Source: Nitrosomonas sp. JL21 (lineage in GTDB: Bacteria > Pseudomonadota > Gammaproteobacteria > Burkholderiales > Nitrosomonadaceae). From it: a stretch of 60,069 nucleotides of DNA. Position 1 is the stretch's first letter. Each line of letters opens with the position of its first letter. A program made the position numbers and the translations under genes. The DNA lies in NCBI RefSeq assembly GCF_009833095.1, contig NZ_QRCB01000022.1, positions 1 through 60,069 of the forward strand, given 5' to 3'. The notes below the pieces were generated by a model. It was not told the origin of the DNA. It searched no databases and worked only from the letters and a program-made list of their open reading frames with translations. This document shows, one piece after another, positions 1 through 8,597 of the stretch.

Positions 1-2
1 TG

Positions 3-62
3 ACAGACGTGATCTGGAATAATCAAAGCACGGAAATCCTCAACAATAGAATTGTTCCTTAA
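3..62 (+). CDS. C-terminal end of a gene cut by the window edge
   Basis: One frame is open from the window edge to a TAA at 60-62, giving 19 residues, and a terminator-like hairpin follows 27 bases later. This fits the tail of an upstream gene. Too little is present to name a family, and chance openness over 60 bases is quite possible. Confidence 0.3.
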   Translation, partial: TDVIWNNQSTEILNNRIVP

Positions 63-89
63 TTTTAGTCGTCATAATCAGCACTTATC

Positions 90-127
90 ATCCTGCTATT
101 GATTTCTCGATAGCAGGATAATTTTTG
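90..127 (+). terminator. Rho-independent terminator
   Basis: A perfect 10-bp inverted repeat (90-99 with 110-119, 10-base loop) is followed by A and a T-rich stretch. It lies between the partial upstream frame and the next gene. Confidence 0.65.
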
Positions 128-198
128 CAAGTTCACAATTTTTGTTATGCGCGCTTCTGTTAATTACAGGCTCAGGTGATGCTTCACTAGGCGGTTTT

Positions 199-636
199 AT
201 GGAAAATATCTCGGGAACACTTCAGCATTGGGTTTCGGTTGATGTGCTGGTCGGCTTGACGATAGCATCCATCATCGGTTTTATTGGATCCTTGATTGCA
301 ATACCGTGGATCCTGGTTCGATTACCAAGCGATTACTTTGATTTGCGCGTGCCCCGTCATTGGATGAAAGATCATCATCCCGTGTTGCGTATGCTGGGCC
401 TGATCATTAAAAATGCCGTGGGCGCGCTATTTGTGGCGGTAGGATTCCTGATGCTTTTTCTGCCGGGACAGGGACTGTTGACGATGCTGATTGGAATCTC
501 CCTTCTGGATTTTCCTTATAAGCGAAGACTTGAAGCCAGGATTATCGGACAGCCCGCGATACTCAACGTGGTCAATTCGATGCGTTACAAATTTCATAAG
601 CCGCCCCTTACGCTGTCATCAGAGTTCCATGGATAA
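199..636 (+). CDS. PGPGW-type small membrane protein
   Basis: A protein of about 145 residues with two long hydrophobic stretches (about residues 14-40 and 74-108). The second contains FLPGQGLLTMLIGISLL, which matches the signature loop of the putative transmembrane PGPGW family with Trp replaced by Leu. The C-terminus is basic and probably cytoplasmic. The start was placed at 199 because AGGCGG sits six bases upstream; the frame also stays open back to 142. The function of this family is unknown. Its neighbours give no clue, since the gene stands alone between a terminator and a non-coding stretch. Confidence 0.6.
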   Translation: MENISGTLQHWVSVDVLVGLTIASIIGFIGSLIAIPWILVRLPSDYFDLRVPRHWMKDHHPVLRMLGLIIKNAVGALFVAVGFLMLFLPGQGLLTMLIGISLLDFPYKRRLEARIIGQPAILNVVNSMRYKFHKPPLTLSSEFHG

Positions 637-967
637 ATAAAGAACTCCGATTTTTTGTCATGTTGCATTGAAATGATGGCTCAACCGCGCGATGATCTCT
701 GCTGTAAATTACATTGTTTACTTGATTTAACGTTTTCAGCCTCTGATTCGTTGTTTTAAGCGCTTTGCGCACAAGCTCAGTATCCTTCTTCTTTCTGATC
801 CTCGATAGCTACACTGTCGTGCTGGTTAAATAATAGTTTTATTGAATGGCGTAATGTCTTGCGCTGCGACAATTTGTCACATTTTATTTATTCAGTTTTA
901 CAGGCAGAATTTGCCGTCAGTCAATACGTCAGTCAGTACATTAAATATATCTTAACTATAGTCACCA
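637..967. other. Non-coding stretch, no gene recognised
   Basis: I see no convincing reading frame. Near 917-934 the heptamer GTCAGTC occurs twice with a 12-base period, just upstream of an AT-rich stretch and the sigma-like remnant. It could be an old promoter or operator region, but nothing proves it. Confidence 0.3.
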
Positions 968-1115
968 ATGGGCCAATCATTTCAGTTCAACGTTCTTTTT
1001 GAATCTTGCTATCGCGAGCATCATAGCTGGCTGTATGCATGGCTCAGGAAAAATGGTCTGTCAGCGTTGTGCCGCCGATCTTTCGCAGGGTACTTTTGTG
1101 CGGTCGTTGTCTTTT
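968..1115 (+). pseudogene. Decayed FecI-like ECF sigma factor fragment
   Basis: The first frame reads CYREHHSWLYAWLRKNG, which matches the start of the region-2 domain of FecI-type ECF sigma factors. The expected continuation appears in a different frame from about 1054 as AADLSQGTFVRSL, the usual A-D-L-x-Q-D-T-F-V-R motif. A stop follows soon after. The fragment is therefore frameshifted and lacks the promoter-binding C-terminal half. In related bacteria such genes sit next to FecR-type regulators and TonB-dependent receptors; none is intact here. It is a remnant, not an active gene. Confidence 0.6.
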
Positions 1116-1134
1116 TGATCAGCAGCAACGCTAG

Positions 1135-1278
1135 CAGGCAGGTTTCTTGGAAATTGGCGAGCAGGCCAGAATGCTTCGTTTCACAGGTGTTCTGCCGACT
1201 GATGATCCGGAAACTACGCTGCCCATTCGTGCCAAATACTCCAGTAAATGGTTCGTTTGGTTCGACATAGAAAAATGA
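1135..1278 (+). other. Short open frame of unknown origin
   Basis: An open frame of 47 codons ends at a TGA at 1276-1278, with an internal ATG at 1171. Its C-terminal part (IRAKYSSKWFVWFDIEK) looks like real protein sequence rather than random translation, and a strong terminator follows at 1354-1398. It may be the tail of another gene lost from the FecI-like remnant region. I do not recognise a family. Confidence 0.25.
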
Positions 1279-1353
1279 TGGTATTCATGGTTCATATATA
1301 ACCTGTAACGAGTACTGTCAACGCAAAATAAAATCACTTTCTTCCCTCCGCTC

Positions 1354-1398
1354 ACATCCATCGCGTTGCTGCCATACTTCGTGATGGATGTTTTTTTT
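1354..1398 (+). terminator. Strong Rho-independent terminator
   Basis: A 12-bp stem (1354-1365 with 1380-1391, one G-U pair) with a 14-base loop is followed by a run of T to 1398. It marks the end of a transcript reading rightwards through the decayed region. The following 280 bases to the acetyltransferase show no gene. Confidence 0.75.
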
Positions 1399-1679
1399 AT
1401 GAAGGGGCATTCAGAACTGCTGCGCTTGATCATGCTGTGTTGAGCTCAGGCTCCTTTTGCTGATGTACTCCATTGAGACTGCGCTCTTGGCTGGATTCTC
1501 AGTCTGGATTTTAAACGTGTTTCCATTGAGATTGCCTGGGTTTTCGATTGATGTGGTATAGAAAGTATTAGCGATCTACATTTGCGAGAGCTAACTGATT
1601 ATAATGAATTACCTGGCAATAATGGGTTTTGGTGTAGGCTTGTCGTTTGTGTGGGCAAATTCAGCCTGGTTTTTGATGA

Positions 1680-2210
1680 ATGAGTTATATGTCACTTTCT
1701 GTATTGCCTTTGGCACTTCCAGATGCGCGCGTTATTTCGGAGCTGGCCGAGACGATTTGGCGGCATCATTACGCTGATATCCTTTCGAAAGAGCAAATAG
1801 ATTACATGCTGACGCAACGTTATTGTCCGGAGTTGATCACAGAGCAACTAGCAATGCCGGATATCTGGTGGAGAAAGTTGGTGCTTGATGACGAAATCAT
1901 TGGGTTTTCCTGTTGCATGAGTATGAGGGCTTTGAATGAACTTAAAATTGACAAACTGTACATTCATTGCAATCATCATCGTAAAGGCTACGGTACCTTA
2001 TTAATAGCCGATGCTATTGATATAATGCACAAAAATGAACTGGAATCGGCTATCTTGACCGTGAATAAACACAATGACACGGCGATTTCAGCATATCGGC
2101 ATTATGGTTTTGAAATCACCAGGGATAGCGTTGTCGACATAGGAAATGGTTTTGTGATGGATGATTACTTGATGACGTTGATTGACGTCAGCCGTTGGGA
2201 AAAGCACTGA
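1680..2210 (+). CDS. GNAT family N-acetyltransferase
   Basis: A 176-residue protein of the usual length for a single-domain Gcn5-related acetyltransferase. The acetyl-CoA binding motif A is visible as [17 protein letters not shown] (about residues 93-109), matching the family pattern R/Q-x-x-G-x-G/A. Later [14 protein letters not shown] fits motif B. The substrate cannot be told. The start may be 1680 or the in-frame ATG at 1689. Its stop codon overlaps the dapF start by one base (TGATG), so the two are probably translationally coupled, although the acetyltransferase has no known role in lysine synthesis. Confidence 0.85.
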   Translation: MSYMSLSVLPLALPDARVISELAETIWRHHYADILSKEQIDYMLTQRYCPELITEQLAMPDIWWRKLVLDDEIIGFSCCMSMRALNELKIDKLYIHCNHHRKGYGTLLIADAIDIMHKNELESAILTVNKHNDTAISAYRHYGFEITRDSVVDIGNGFVMDDYLMTLIDVSRWEKH

Positions 2211-3037
2211 TGAAATTGAAATTTACCAAAATGCAGGGGTTGGGTAATGATTTTGTCGTTCTGGACGGAATCAATCAATCCGTAGCGTTGAATCAGCAGC
2301 AAATTCGGAGGCTTGCAGACCGGCATTTCGGAATCGGTTGTGATCAGATATTGCTGGTCGAAAAAGCTGTTGGGCAAGCTGATTTCCGTTATCGGATTTT
2401 CAATGCCGATGGCGGTGAAGTGGAACAGTGTGGAAATGGCGCCCGCTGTTTTGTCCGCTATGTGCATGACCATGGCTTGACGGGGAAACGCGAGATTCGT
2501 ATCGAAACGCTCAGCGGTGTCATCTCGCCCAAACTCGAAATGGATGGAAGCATCACGGTGAATATGGGAAAGCCCATCTTCGAGCCCGATAAAATTCCAT
2601 TCATGGTGGAGAAACAGGCATTGACATATCAACTTGAATTACCGGCAGGGCCGGTGACGCTTTCGGCCTTGTCCATGGGTAATCCCCATGCCGTTCGGGT
2701 TGTGCCCGATATTGAAAGCGCTCCGGTCGAAACGGAAGGCCCGCTGATAGAAGCTCATTCCCGTTTCCCGAAGCATGTCAACGTCGGCTATGTGCAGGTG
2801 ATTGATCGGAAACACATTAAATTGCGAGTCTATGAGCGGGGTGCAGGTGAGACCCTGGCGTGCGGAACCGGAGCCTGTGCCGCGGTGGTGGCGGGCATCA
2901 GTCTGGGATTATTGGATGATCGAACAGTGGTGAGTACGAAAGGAGGGGAGTTAAGCATCGGCTGGGGCGGAAATGATGAACCGGTCTGGATGACGGGGCC
3001 GGCAGCGACGGTATTTGAGGGCGAAATCAATTTGTAA
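2210..3037 (+). CDS. dapF: Diaminopimelate epimerase
   Basis: DapF converts LL- to meso-diaminopimelate in lysine and peptidoglycan synthesis. The 275-residue product begins [15 protein letters not shown], as expected for the family. Both catalytic cysteines are present: Cys74 in EQCGNGARC and Cys218 in [10 protein letters not shown], the two-base racemase pair. The open frame extends back to a TTG at 2195, but the ATG at 2210 gives the family length and overlaps the upstream stop. The gene leads a run with the DUF484 gene and xerC, a common arrangement in proteobacteria. Confidence 0.97.
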   Translation: MKLKFTKMQGLGNDFVVLDGINQSVALNQQQIRRLADRHFGIGCDQILLVEKAVGQADFRYRIFNADGGEVEQCGNGARCFVRYVHDHGLTGKREIRIETLSGVISPKLEMDGSITVNMGKPIFEPDKIPFMVEKQALTYQLELPAGPVTLSALSMGNPHAVRVVPDIESAPVETEGPLIEAHSRFPKHVNVGYVQVIDRKHIKLRVYERGAGETLACGTGACAAVVAGISLGLLDDRTVVSTKGGELSIGWGGNDEPVWMTGPAATVFEGEINL

Positions 3038-3051
3038 CCAACCAAGGAAAA

Positions 3052-3765
3052 ATGATGAAACCGGAAGATGTTGCAAAATTTTTACATGAACACCCGCGGT
3101 TTTTTGATGAATATGCTGATTTGCTTGCGGACATTCAGCTTTCCCATCCTCAGGATGATAAAGTGATTTCTCTGAATGAACGCCAAGTCATCTCATTACG
3201 GGACAGGAACCGTGTGCTACAGGATAAATTGCTCGAACTGATCAGCTTCGGTGAAGAAAATGATGCCATCAGTGAAAAAATGCATCGGCTTGCCATTGCT
3301 CTTCTTTCCGTTTCCAATCTGGATGAATTGTTCAATGCATTGTATTTCAGCCTCAAAGAGGATTTTGCTGTGCCTTTGGTTGCCGTGAGGCTATGGAATA
3401 TTTCTTATGACCAGAGCTCGCCGCATGAGGAATTTACCGCCACCAGCGAAGATGTGCATGTGATCGCAGAAAGTTTGTCACAGCCCTATTGTGGCAACCA
3501 TGTTGCTGATGAAATCAAACATTGGTTCGGTGAGAGGGCTGAATATCTTCATTCGTTTGCGATGATTCCGCTCAACTCGACCAGGACGATCGGTTTGTTG
3601 GTGCTGGGAAGCCCGGATGCCGAGCGATTCTATCCTGAAATGGGAACCTTGCATCTGAAGCGGTTGGGAGAATTGGTGTGTACTACCATTACTCGCTATG
3701 ACGTGGTTGAGGCCATCAACAATGACAAATTTGACGATCAGGCCTCCAATGAGCAGCAAACCTGA
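3052..3765 (+). CDS. DUF484 family protein (GAF-like)
   Basis: A 237-residue soluble protein. Its N-terminus (EDVAKFLHEHPRFFDEYADLL) and the helical VISLNERQVISLRDRN segment are characteristic of DUF484, a family with a GAF-like fold. Its biochemical role is not established. It lies between dapF and xerC, and its 3-prime end overlaps the xerC start by 17 bases, the conserved proteobacterial order. AAGGA precedes the start; translation could begin at either of two adjacent ATGs (3052 or 3055). Confidence 0.9.
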   Translation: MMKPEDVAKFLHEHPRFFDEYADLLADIQLSHPQDDKVISLNERQVISLRDRNRVLQDKLLELISFGEENDAISEKMHRLAIALLSVSNLDELFNALYFSLKEDFAVPLVAVRLWNISYDQSSPHEEFTATSEDVHVIAESLSQPYCGNHVADEIKHWFGERAEYLHSFAMIPLNSTRTIGLLVLGSPDAERFYPEMGTLHLKRLGELVCTTITRYDVVEAINNDKFDDQASNEQQT

Positions 3766-4648
3766 GTTATTGGCTAATGCATTTATCGATCATCTCACCT
3801 ACGAGCGGCGATTGTCGCCGCTGACCTGCGCCAGTTATGCGCGTGATATTCGGATTTTGCTCAACTATCTCAGCAACGGTGATTTGGAACAGGTTCAGGT
3901 GGCGAACATTCGTCAGATGATCGCTCAGTCGCATGGAAAAGGGCTGTCGCCGAAAAGCCTGACCAGAATGTTATCGGCGTGGCGTGGTTTCTATCATTAT
4001 CTGATTCGAGATCATCACTTTCGGCTTAATCCCTGTACTGGTGTGCGGGTGCCGAAATCGGCGCAGAAATTGCCTCACGTGCTTTCGCCGGATGAAACTG
4101 CTCAATTGCTCAATTTTGCACCGAATGATGCTCTCGCAGCACGCGATAGCGCGATGTTCGAATTGTTTTACTCGTCGGGGTTGCGATTGGCTGAGCTTAC
4201 ACAGCTTAAGCCGGTTGATGTCAATTTCGAAGAAGGAACGGTCAGGGTGCTGGGAAAAGGAGGAAAAACGCGTATTGTTCCAGTGGGTGAGCAAGCACTT
4301 CAAGCTCTGAAATTATGGCTTGAACAGCGAACCTATCTGCTTCAACCCGGGGTAACGGCGCTCTTTCTATCGCATCGAGGCGTAGCGATCAGTGGCAGAA
4401 CCATTGCTTATCGCTTGAAACAGCGGGGGAAGTTGCAGGGGCTGCATCAGAATGTTCATCCGCACATTTTGCGTCATTCATTTGCTTCCCACGTATTGCA
4501 ATCCAGTGGTGATTTGCGCGCTGTTCAGGAAATGCTGGGGCATGCGCAAATTACATCTACCCAAGTTTATACCCATCTGGATTTTCAGCATCTTGCCAAG
4601 GTTTACGATTCTGCACATCCACGAGCTAAACGAAAAGCTGAATCTTAG
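3749..4648 (+). CDS. xerC: Tyrosine recombinase XerC
   Basis: XerC acts with XerD at dif to resolve chromosome dimers. The 299-residue product has the N-terminal SAM-like core-binding domain (about 1-95) and the catalytic domain. All catalytic residues are visible: Arg146 (SSGLRLAEL), Lys170 (LGKGGKTR), His239 and Arg242 (HILRHSF), His265 (LGHAQITST) and nucleophile Tyr274 (QVYTHL). The frame is open upstream to 3698, but the ATG at 3749 gives the normal length and falls inside the DUF484 gene. The stop codon lies two bases before an inverted-repeat element. Confidence 0.96.
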   Translation: MSSKPELLANAFIDHLTYERRLSPLTCASYARDIRILLNYLSNGDLEQVQVANIRQMIAQSHGKGLSPKSLTRMLSAWRGFYHYLIRDHHFRLNPCTGVRVPKSAQKLPHVLSPDETAQLLNFAPNDALAARDSAMFELFYSSGLRLAELTQLKPVDVNFEEGTVRVLGKGGKTRIVPVGEQALQALKLWLEQRTYLLQPGVTALFLSHRGVAISGRTIAYRLKQRGKLQGLHQNVHPHILRHSFASHVLQSSGDLRAVQEMLGHAQITSTQVYTHLDFQHLAKVYDSAHPRAKRKAES

Positions 4649-4650
4649 AG

Positions 4651-4793
4651 AAACGCTGAGTCATTGATTGCACGAATGAATTGCTTGTTGTGCGGTACTT
4701 ATTTCTTCGCTTAACGTGCTGAGTTGTCTCAGTTGCTGCGTTCCGTGCCGTGCGCCTATTACTTCAGCTCTTTCGCCGAGCTGATCAGCGTTT
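4651..4793. repeat. MITE-like element, copy 1
   Basis: A 143-base non-coding block begins AAACGCTGA and ends ATCAGCGTTT, so its ends are inverted copies of one another. A related block with the same ends lies at 55140-55273. The two share internal strings including GTTGTGCGGT and GTGCGCCTA, so this is a dispersed family. It is too short to code for a transposase, as expected for a miniature inverted-repeat element moved in trans. It sits immediately behind xerC and upstream of hslV. Confidence 0.7.
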
Positions 4794-4978
4794 CATAGGA
4801 GGAAAGGCCTCAGACTGACTGCACTTGTTCATTCATCCTCCGTAATTTGCATTTTTCATACCATTTTGCTTGCCGGTCAGTCACTCATGGCTTTTTCAGA
4901 GCTTCTGTAAATTTTGCGACACAGCCAGTTGTGTTTTATACGTTATAATGCCATTTTGCAACACATTCAGAAAATGTA
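4794..4978. promoter_or_regulatory. hslV upstream region
   Basis: The stretch between the repeat element and hslV contains TATAAT at 4944-4949, thirty bases before the hslV start, but no good -35 at normal spacing. A sigma-32 type promoter, expected for hslVU in other proteobacteria, is not apparent. Confidence 0.3.
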
Positions 4979-5500
4979 ATGACAACAATTGTTTCAGTGA
5001 GACGCGGCCGGCAGGTTGCATTGGGTGGTGATGGTCAAGTAACACTGGGAGCGGTTGTCGCCAAATCCAGTGCACGTAAAGTTCGACGTCTATATCATGG
5101 CAAAATTTTAGCCGGGTTTGCAGGAGGTACGGCGGATGCTTTCACGCTGTTTGAGCGATTTGAAGCTAAGCTGGAAGCGCATCAAGGGCACATCATGCGG
5201 GCTGCCGTCGAATTGGCTAAGGATTGGCGCACCGATCGGATTTTACGCAGACTGGAAGCGATGTTAGTGGTAGCCAATGAAGATGCGACATTGATCATCA
5301 CGGGGGCGGGCGATGTGATAGAACCGGAGCTGGGTCTTGCAGCGATAGGAAGCGGCGGTTCATATGCTTTGGCAGCAGCGAGAGCGTTATTGGAGAACAC
5401 TGAGTTGTCTCCACAGGATATTGTCACAAAAGCACTCACGATCGCTGGCGATATCTGTATTTATACAAACCAGGATCATGTGATTGAAACGATCGGTTAG
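4979..5500 (+). CDS. hslV: ATP-dependent protease proteolytic subunit HslV
   Basis: HslV forms the two-hexamer proteolytic core of the HslUV (ClpQY) protease. The 173-residue product begins [10 protein letters not shown]; removal of Met exposes the catalytic N-terminal Thr2. Family-defining stretches are visible ([37 protein letters not shown]). Length is normal. The start is fixed by the need for Thr at position 2. hslU follows after 108 bases on the same strand, so the two form one unit. Confidence 0.97.
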   Translation: MTTIVSVRRGRQVALGGDGQVTLGAVVAKSSARKVRRLYHGKILAGFAGGTADAFTLFERFEAKLEAHQGHIMRAAVELAKDWRTDRILRRLEAMLVVANEDATLIITGAGDVIEPELGLAAIGSGGSYALAAARALLENTELSPQDIVTKALTIAGDICIYTNQDHVIETIG

Positions 5501-5608
5501 AATTTTCTGCACGATTCAACGATTCACTTATCTTCCTTGTCTTTATCAATCAGTTAATTGATGCGCTTGATAATTTGACACTTTTTCAGATCTCATAGAA
5601 TTTTATAT

Positions 5609-6940
5609 ATGTCTCAAATGACCCCCCAGGAAATTGTCCACGAATTGGATAAACATATTATCGGTCAGAATTCAGCCAAGAGAGCTGTCGCTATTGCCTT
5701 GAGAAACCGCTGGCGCAGACAGCAGATTGCTGAGCCGTTGCGTCAGGAAATCACTCCGAAGAATATTTTGATGATCGGTCCGACGGGGGTAGGTAAGACT
5801 GAGATTGCGCGGCGTCTGGCAAAATTGGCAAATGCGCCGTTCATTAAAATTGAAGCGACCAAATTTACCGAAGTGGGCTATGTCGGCCGAGATGTCGACT
5901 CGATTATCAGAGATCTCATTGAAACCGCAATCAAAGAGCTGCGCGAAAGAGAAACGCGTAAAAAGCAGCCGCTTGCTGAAGATCGTGCGGAAGATCGTAT
6001 TCTGGATGCTTTACTGCCGACTGCGAGGGATTTTGACTCGCAACCGACTGCAGAAGAGCGAGAAAACTCAACACGGCAGAAGTTTCGCAAGAAATTGCGT
6101 GAAGGCGAACTCGACGACAAGGAAATAGACATCGATATAGCCGCTCCTCGAGCCAATATGGAGATCTTTGCCCCGCCCGGCATGGAAGATTTAACGTCAC
6201 AGATACAAGGCATGTTCCAGAACATGACGGGAGACAAAAAGAAAACCCGCAAATTGACGATACGTGAAGCAAAAAAGATTCTTCTCGAAGAAGAAGCCGC
6301 AAAAATGGTGAATGATGAAGAGCTGAAACTCACCGCAATCCAGAGTGTTGAGCAGAATGGCATCGTGTTTCTGGATGAAATCGATAAAATCGCCAGTCGT
6401 AGCGGAAATACCGGTGGCGATGTGTCACGCCAGGGTGTTCAGCGGGATTTACTGCCGTTGGTGGAAGGCACGACGGTTTCCACCAAATATGGAATGATCA
6501 AAACCGATCATATTCTATTCATTGCCAGCGGTGCTTTTCATATGTCCAAACCCTCCGATCTGATTCCGGAATTACAGGGCCGTTTTCCTATCCGGGTCGA
6601 ATTGGCGAGTTTGAGTGTCAGTGATTTTGAGCAAATTCTGATCAATACCGACGCCTGTCTTACGCGTCAGTATGAAGCATTACTTGCAACGGAAGGGATA
6701 CAACTGCAGTTTGGTGGCGATGCCATCAAGCGATTGGCTGAAATTGCGTTTTCAGTGAATAGTAAAACGGAGAATATCGGGGCACGACGCTTACACACCG
6801 TAATGGAAAAACTACTCGAAGAAATTTCCTATAATGCGCCCAAGCGTAGCGGGGAATCGATCATGATCGATGCTGCCTACGTTGATGAGCGTCTCAAGAA
6901 TCTTTCTCAGAGCGAAGATCTGGCTCGCTATGTTCTATAG
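5609..6940 (+). CDS. hslU: ATPase subunit HslU of the HslVU protease
   Basis: HslU is the AAA+ unfoldase that feeds substrates to HslV. The 443-residue product shows the Walker A motif GPTGVGKT (57-64), the central pore sequence [10 protein letters not shown], a variable I-domain (about 110-240), Walker [13 protein letters not shown], and the C-terminal sensor-2 region [15 protein letters not shown]. It ends in DLARYVL; HslU C-termini of this type insert into HslV. The start at 5609 (MSQMTP) matches the family. A TTGACA at 5575 with TAGAAT at 5596 would give an essentially leaderless transcript and is probably chance. Confidence 0.97.
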   Translation: MSQMTPQEIVHELDKHIIGQNSAKRAVAIALRNRWRRQQIAEPLRQEITPKNILMIGPTGVGKTEIARRLAKLANAPFIKIEATKFTEVGYVGRDVDSIIRDLIETAIKELRERETRKKQPLAEDRAEDRILDALLPTARDFDSQPTAEERENSTRQKFRKKLREGELDDKEIDIDIAAPRANMEIFAPPGMEDLTSQIQGMFQNMTGDKKKTRKLTIREAKKILLEEEAAKMVNDEELKLTAIQSVEQNGIVFLDEIDKIASRSGNTGGDVSRQGVQRDLLPLVEGTTVSTKYGMIKTDHILFIASGAFHMSKPSDLIPELQGRFPIRVELASLSVSDFEQILINTDACLTRQYEALLATEGIQLQFGGDAIKRLAEIAFSVNSKTENIGARRLHTVMEKLLEEISYNAPKRSGESIMIDAAYVDERLKNLSQSEDLARYVL

Positions 6941-7236
6941 AGCATTAGTTTGAAAGATGCTGACAACGGCTCGTCAATAATCTCTGCGTACCTACGCTGT
7001 AATCATGCTTTGAACAAGCGGATGCTGATTAAATGATGAGTCTATTGGCTTGAATGCAGATAGAGAAGTTACTCTTGAAGGGGTATGTACTTAGCCAAGC
7101 TGATGGTAGGTGCACCTTTATTGTTCTCTGAACAAAATAGAAATTCCATTCAGCTTGGCCAGATACAGATTAGTTTGCTTCTTGCTCTTGCTCGTTTTTT
7201 AATTTTATTAACTTAACAATGCAATAGATTGTTTTA
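6941..7236. other. Intergenic region with a long inverted repeat
   Basis: No gene seen. CCAAGCTGATGG (7095-7106) is matched by the inverted copy CCATTCAGCTTGG (7146-7158) with one bulged base and about 40 bases between. A T-rich stretch follows at 7194-7210. It may be a rightward terminator or attenuator for hslU. Confidence 0.35.
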
Positions 7237-7485
7237 TTAATAAGATGATCCTGCTGCTGGTCCACCCGTTCTTGGGTTTTTGATTTTAGCTGGACAGGTT
7301 ACCATTTCGCCATCTGTGCGATCTCTGATTTTTTCACCAGCTTTTTTTCCTTCACAGGCGATTTTATTGAGTAAGTCTTGAGCAGATACGGGTGGTAATG
7401 CAGATTCTTTATTTCCACTTGCAAAAGTAGCGGTTGAGCCGAGTAAAAAGACTGAAGCGATTGCACCCATAAGAATTTTGTTCAT
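7237..7485 (-). CDS. Small exported protein, unknown function
   Basis: An 82-residue protein with a clear signal peptide (MNKILMGAIASVFLLGSTA, probable cleavage after TFA). The mature part is about 60 residues, polar and lysine-rich, with two cysteines (IACEGKK and MVTCPAK) that could form a disulphide. AGGAGAG lies at good distance upstream of the start, which supports real translation. I do not recognise the family. It ends the leftward run flgA-acp-Mth938, but 270 bases separate it from the next gene, so it is probably transcribed alone. Confidence 0.6.
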   Translation of the reverse strand: MNKILMGAIASVFLLGSTATFASGNKESALPPVSAQDLLNKIACEGKKAGEKIRDRTDGEMVTCPAKIKNPRTGGPAAGSSY

Positions 7486-7761
7486 TTGAACTCTCCTATA
7501 TTAAATTTACAAACAAGCCAATGTTAATGCACCTGACTTTCTTTCCAAACATGAATTTATCACAATCATAAATACCATGGCCATTTCTTTTTGAAATCTT
7601 GCGATTTGAGCCGCTGAACTATAGCATAATTCAGGGTTAGTAATGAAGTTTTAAGCAATGCTTGTAGAGTGGGTTTTTCTTGAATTGGCGCTGTCATCGT
7701 CATTGTTTGCTGCCTTTTCAGCATTGCTTCGAAGTGAGGTTCAAGGTAGATAGCACGAACA

Positions 7762-8130
7762 TCAGATAAATAAGGCGGCTGCTACTCGACGGCCTTCCTC
7801 TACCAGAATGTTATAGGTTCGACAGCACGCTCGAGTATCCATGATTTCAATGGCAATCCTCGATTGAGCTAATTGATGCAGCAAAGCTTGTGCGGGAAAT
7901 CGATGTTTATCCCCCGTCCCCAGAATAATGATTTCCGGGGCATGCACCAGAACTTTTTCAAGGTGTTGAAATTCAAGTTGCGACACAGATGCTACCGCCC
8001 AATCCTCGATGAGAAGTTCGGGTAACACAATGAGGTTTTTTTCATAGCGTATCTGGTTAATCAATACATACCCGTCACCATATCCGGTGAAAATATTTTG
8101 ATGATTAAAATTTGCCAAATGTAATTTCAT
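7762..8130 (-). CDS. Mth938-like domain protein
   Basis: A 122-residue single-domain protein. The core (IIILGTGDKHRFP and IAIEIMDTRACCRTYNILVEEGRRVAAALF) matches the Mth938-like / DUF498 fold, which includes the mitochondrial complex I assembly factor NDUFAF3. The typical T-x-x-A-x-R-T-Y-N-x-L signature is present. The bacterial role is not settled. It lies 113 bases downstream of the acyl carrier protein on the same strand. Confidence 0.8.
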   Translation of the reverse strand: MKLHLANFNHQNIFTGYGDGYVLINQIRYEKNLIVLPELLIEDWAVASVSQLEFQHLEKVLVHAPEIIILGTGDKHRFPAQALLHQLAQSRIAIEIMDTRACCRTYNILVEEGRRVAAALFI

Positions 8131-8243
8131 GGCGAGCTCTCAATGGTAATGATTTGATGCTAATGATGATGCATCATGTTCGTCAAAATACAATTTGATG
8201 ATCCGAGCTCCTATCATCGAACCAGATTTTCGTGAGCATGCAA

Positions 8244-8507
8244 TCATAGGCTGGTCTTAAGGGCTACTTTCTTATCGATGAAGTTAATTAGCGTACCCAG
8301 TGTCTGGAAAGTTTGAGCACTGATTTCATCATCATGGATGGTAATTGAGAAATTTTTTTCCAATGCAACAATGATGGCAACCACGGCTACTGAATCAAGT
8401 TCGGGAATATTTCCGAGTAAAACGGTATCTTTAGACATTGAGTCGATTTGTGCATTCAACCCTAATACATCAGACAAGATTTTTTTTGTTTGGGTGGTGT
8501 TATCCAT
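8244..8507 (-). CDS. Orphan acyl carrier protein
   Basis: An 87-residue acidic protein with the phosphopantetheine attachment motif in PELDSVAVVAIIVALE, where Ser (about residue 38) would carry the 4-prime-phosphopantetheine arm. Three to four helices are predicted from the hydrophobic pattern. It differs from a housekeeping AcpP, which carries DSLD(T/S)VE at this site. No acyl-activating or condensing enzyme lies next to it. Such stand-alone carriers occur in exosortase and EPS loci of betaproteobacteria, and an exosortase-associated protein occurs later in this window, but any link is inference. Confidence 0.8.
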   Translation of the reverse strand: MDNTTQTKKILSDVLGLNAQIDSMSKDTVLLGNIPELDSVAVVAIIVALEKNFSITIHDDEISAQTFQTLGTLINFIDKKVALKTSL

Positions 8508-8597
8508 TCTTATGATTATTTTTAAAGGCGTAGCATTTTTATAAAAATCGTTGGCAGAATTTATTGGAAATAGGCGGCATGTTAATTGTTTTGTCTG

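Noticed and set aside
968..1270. 100-residue open frame taken as an intact gene
   Set aside because: Only its first third is sigma-like; the homology continues in another frame, so it is a pseudogene.
5575..5601. TTGACA / TAGAAT as a promoter for hslU
   Set aside because: The spacing is 15 bases and transcription would start at the initiation codon; hslU most likely shares the hslV transcript.
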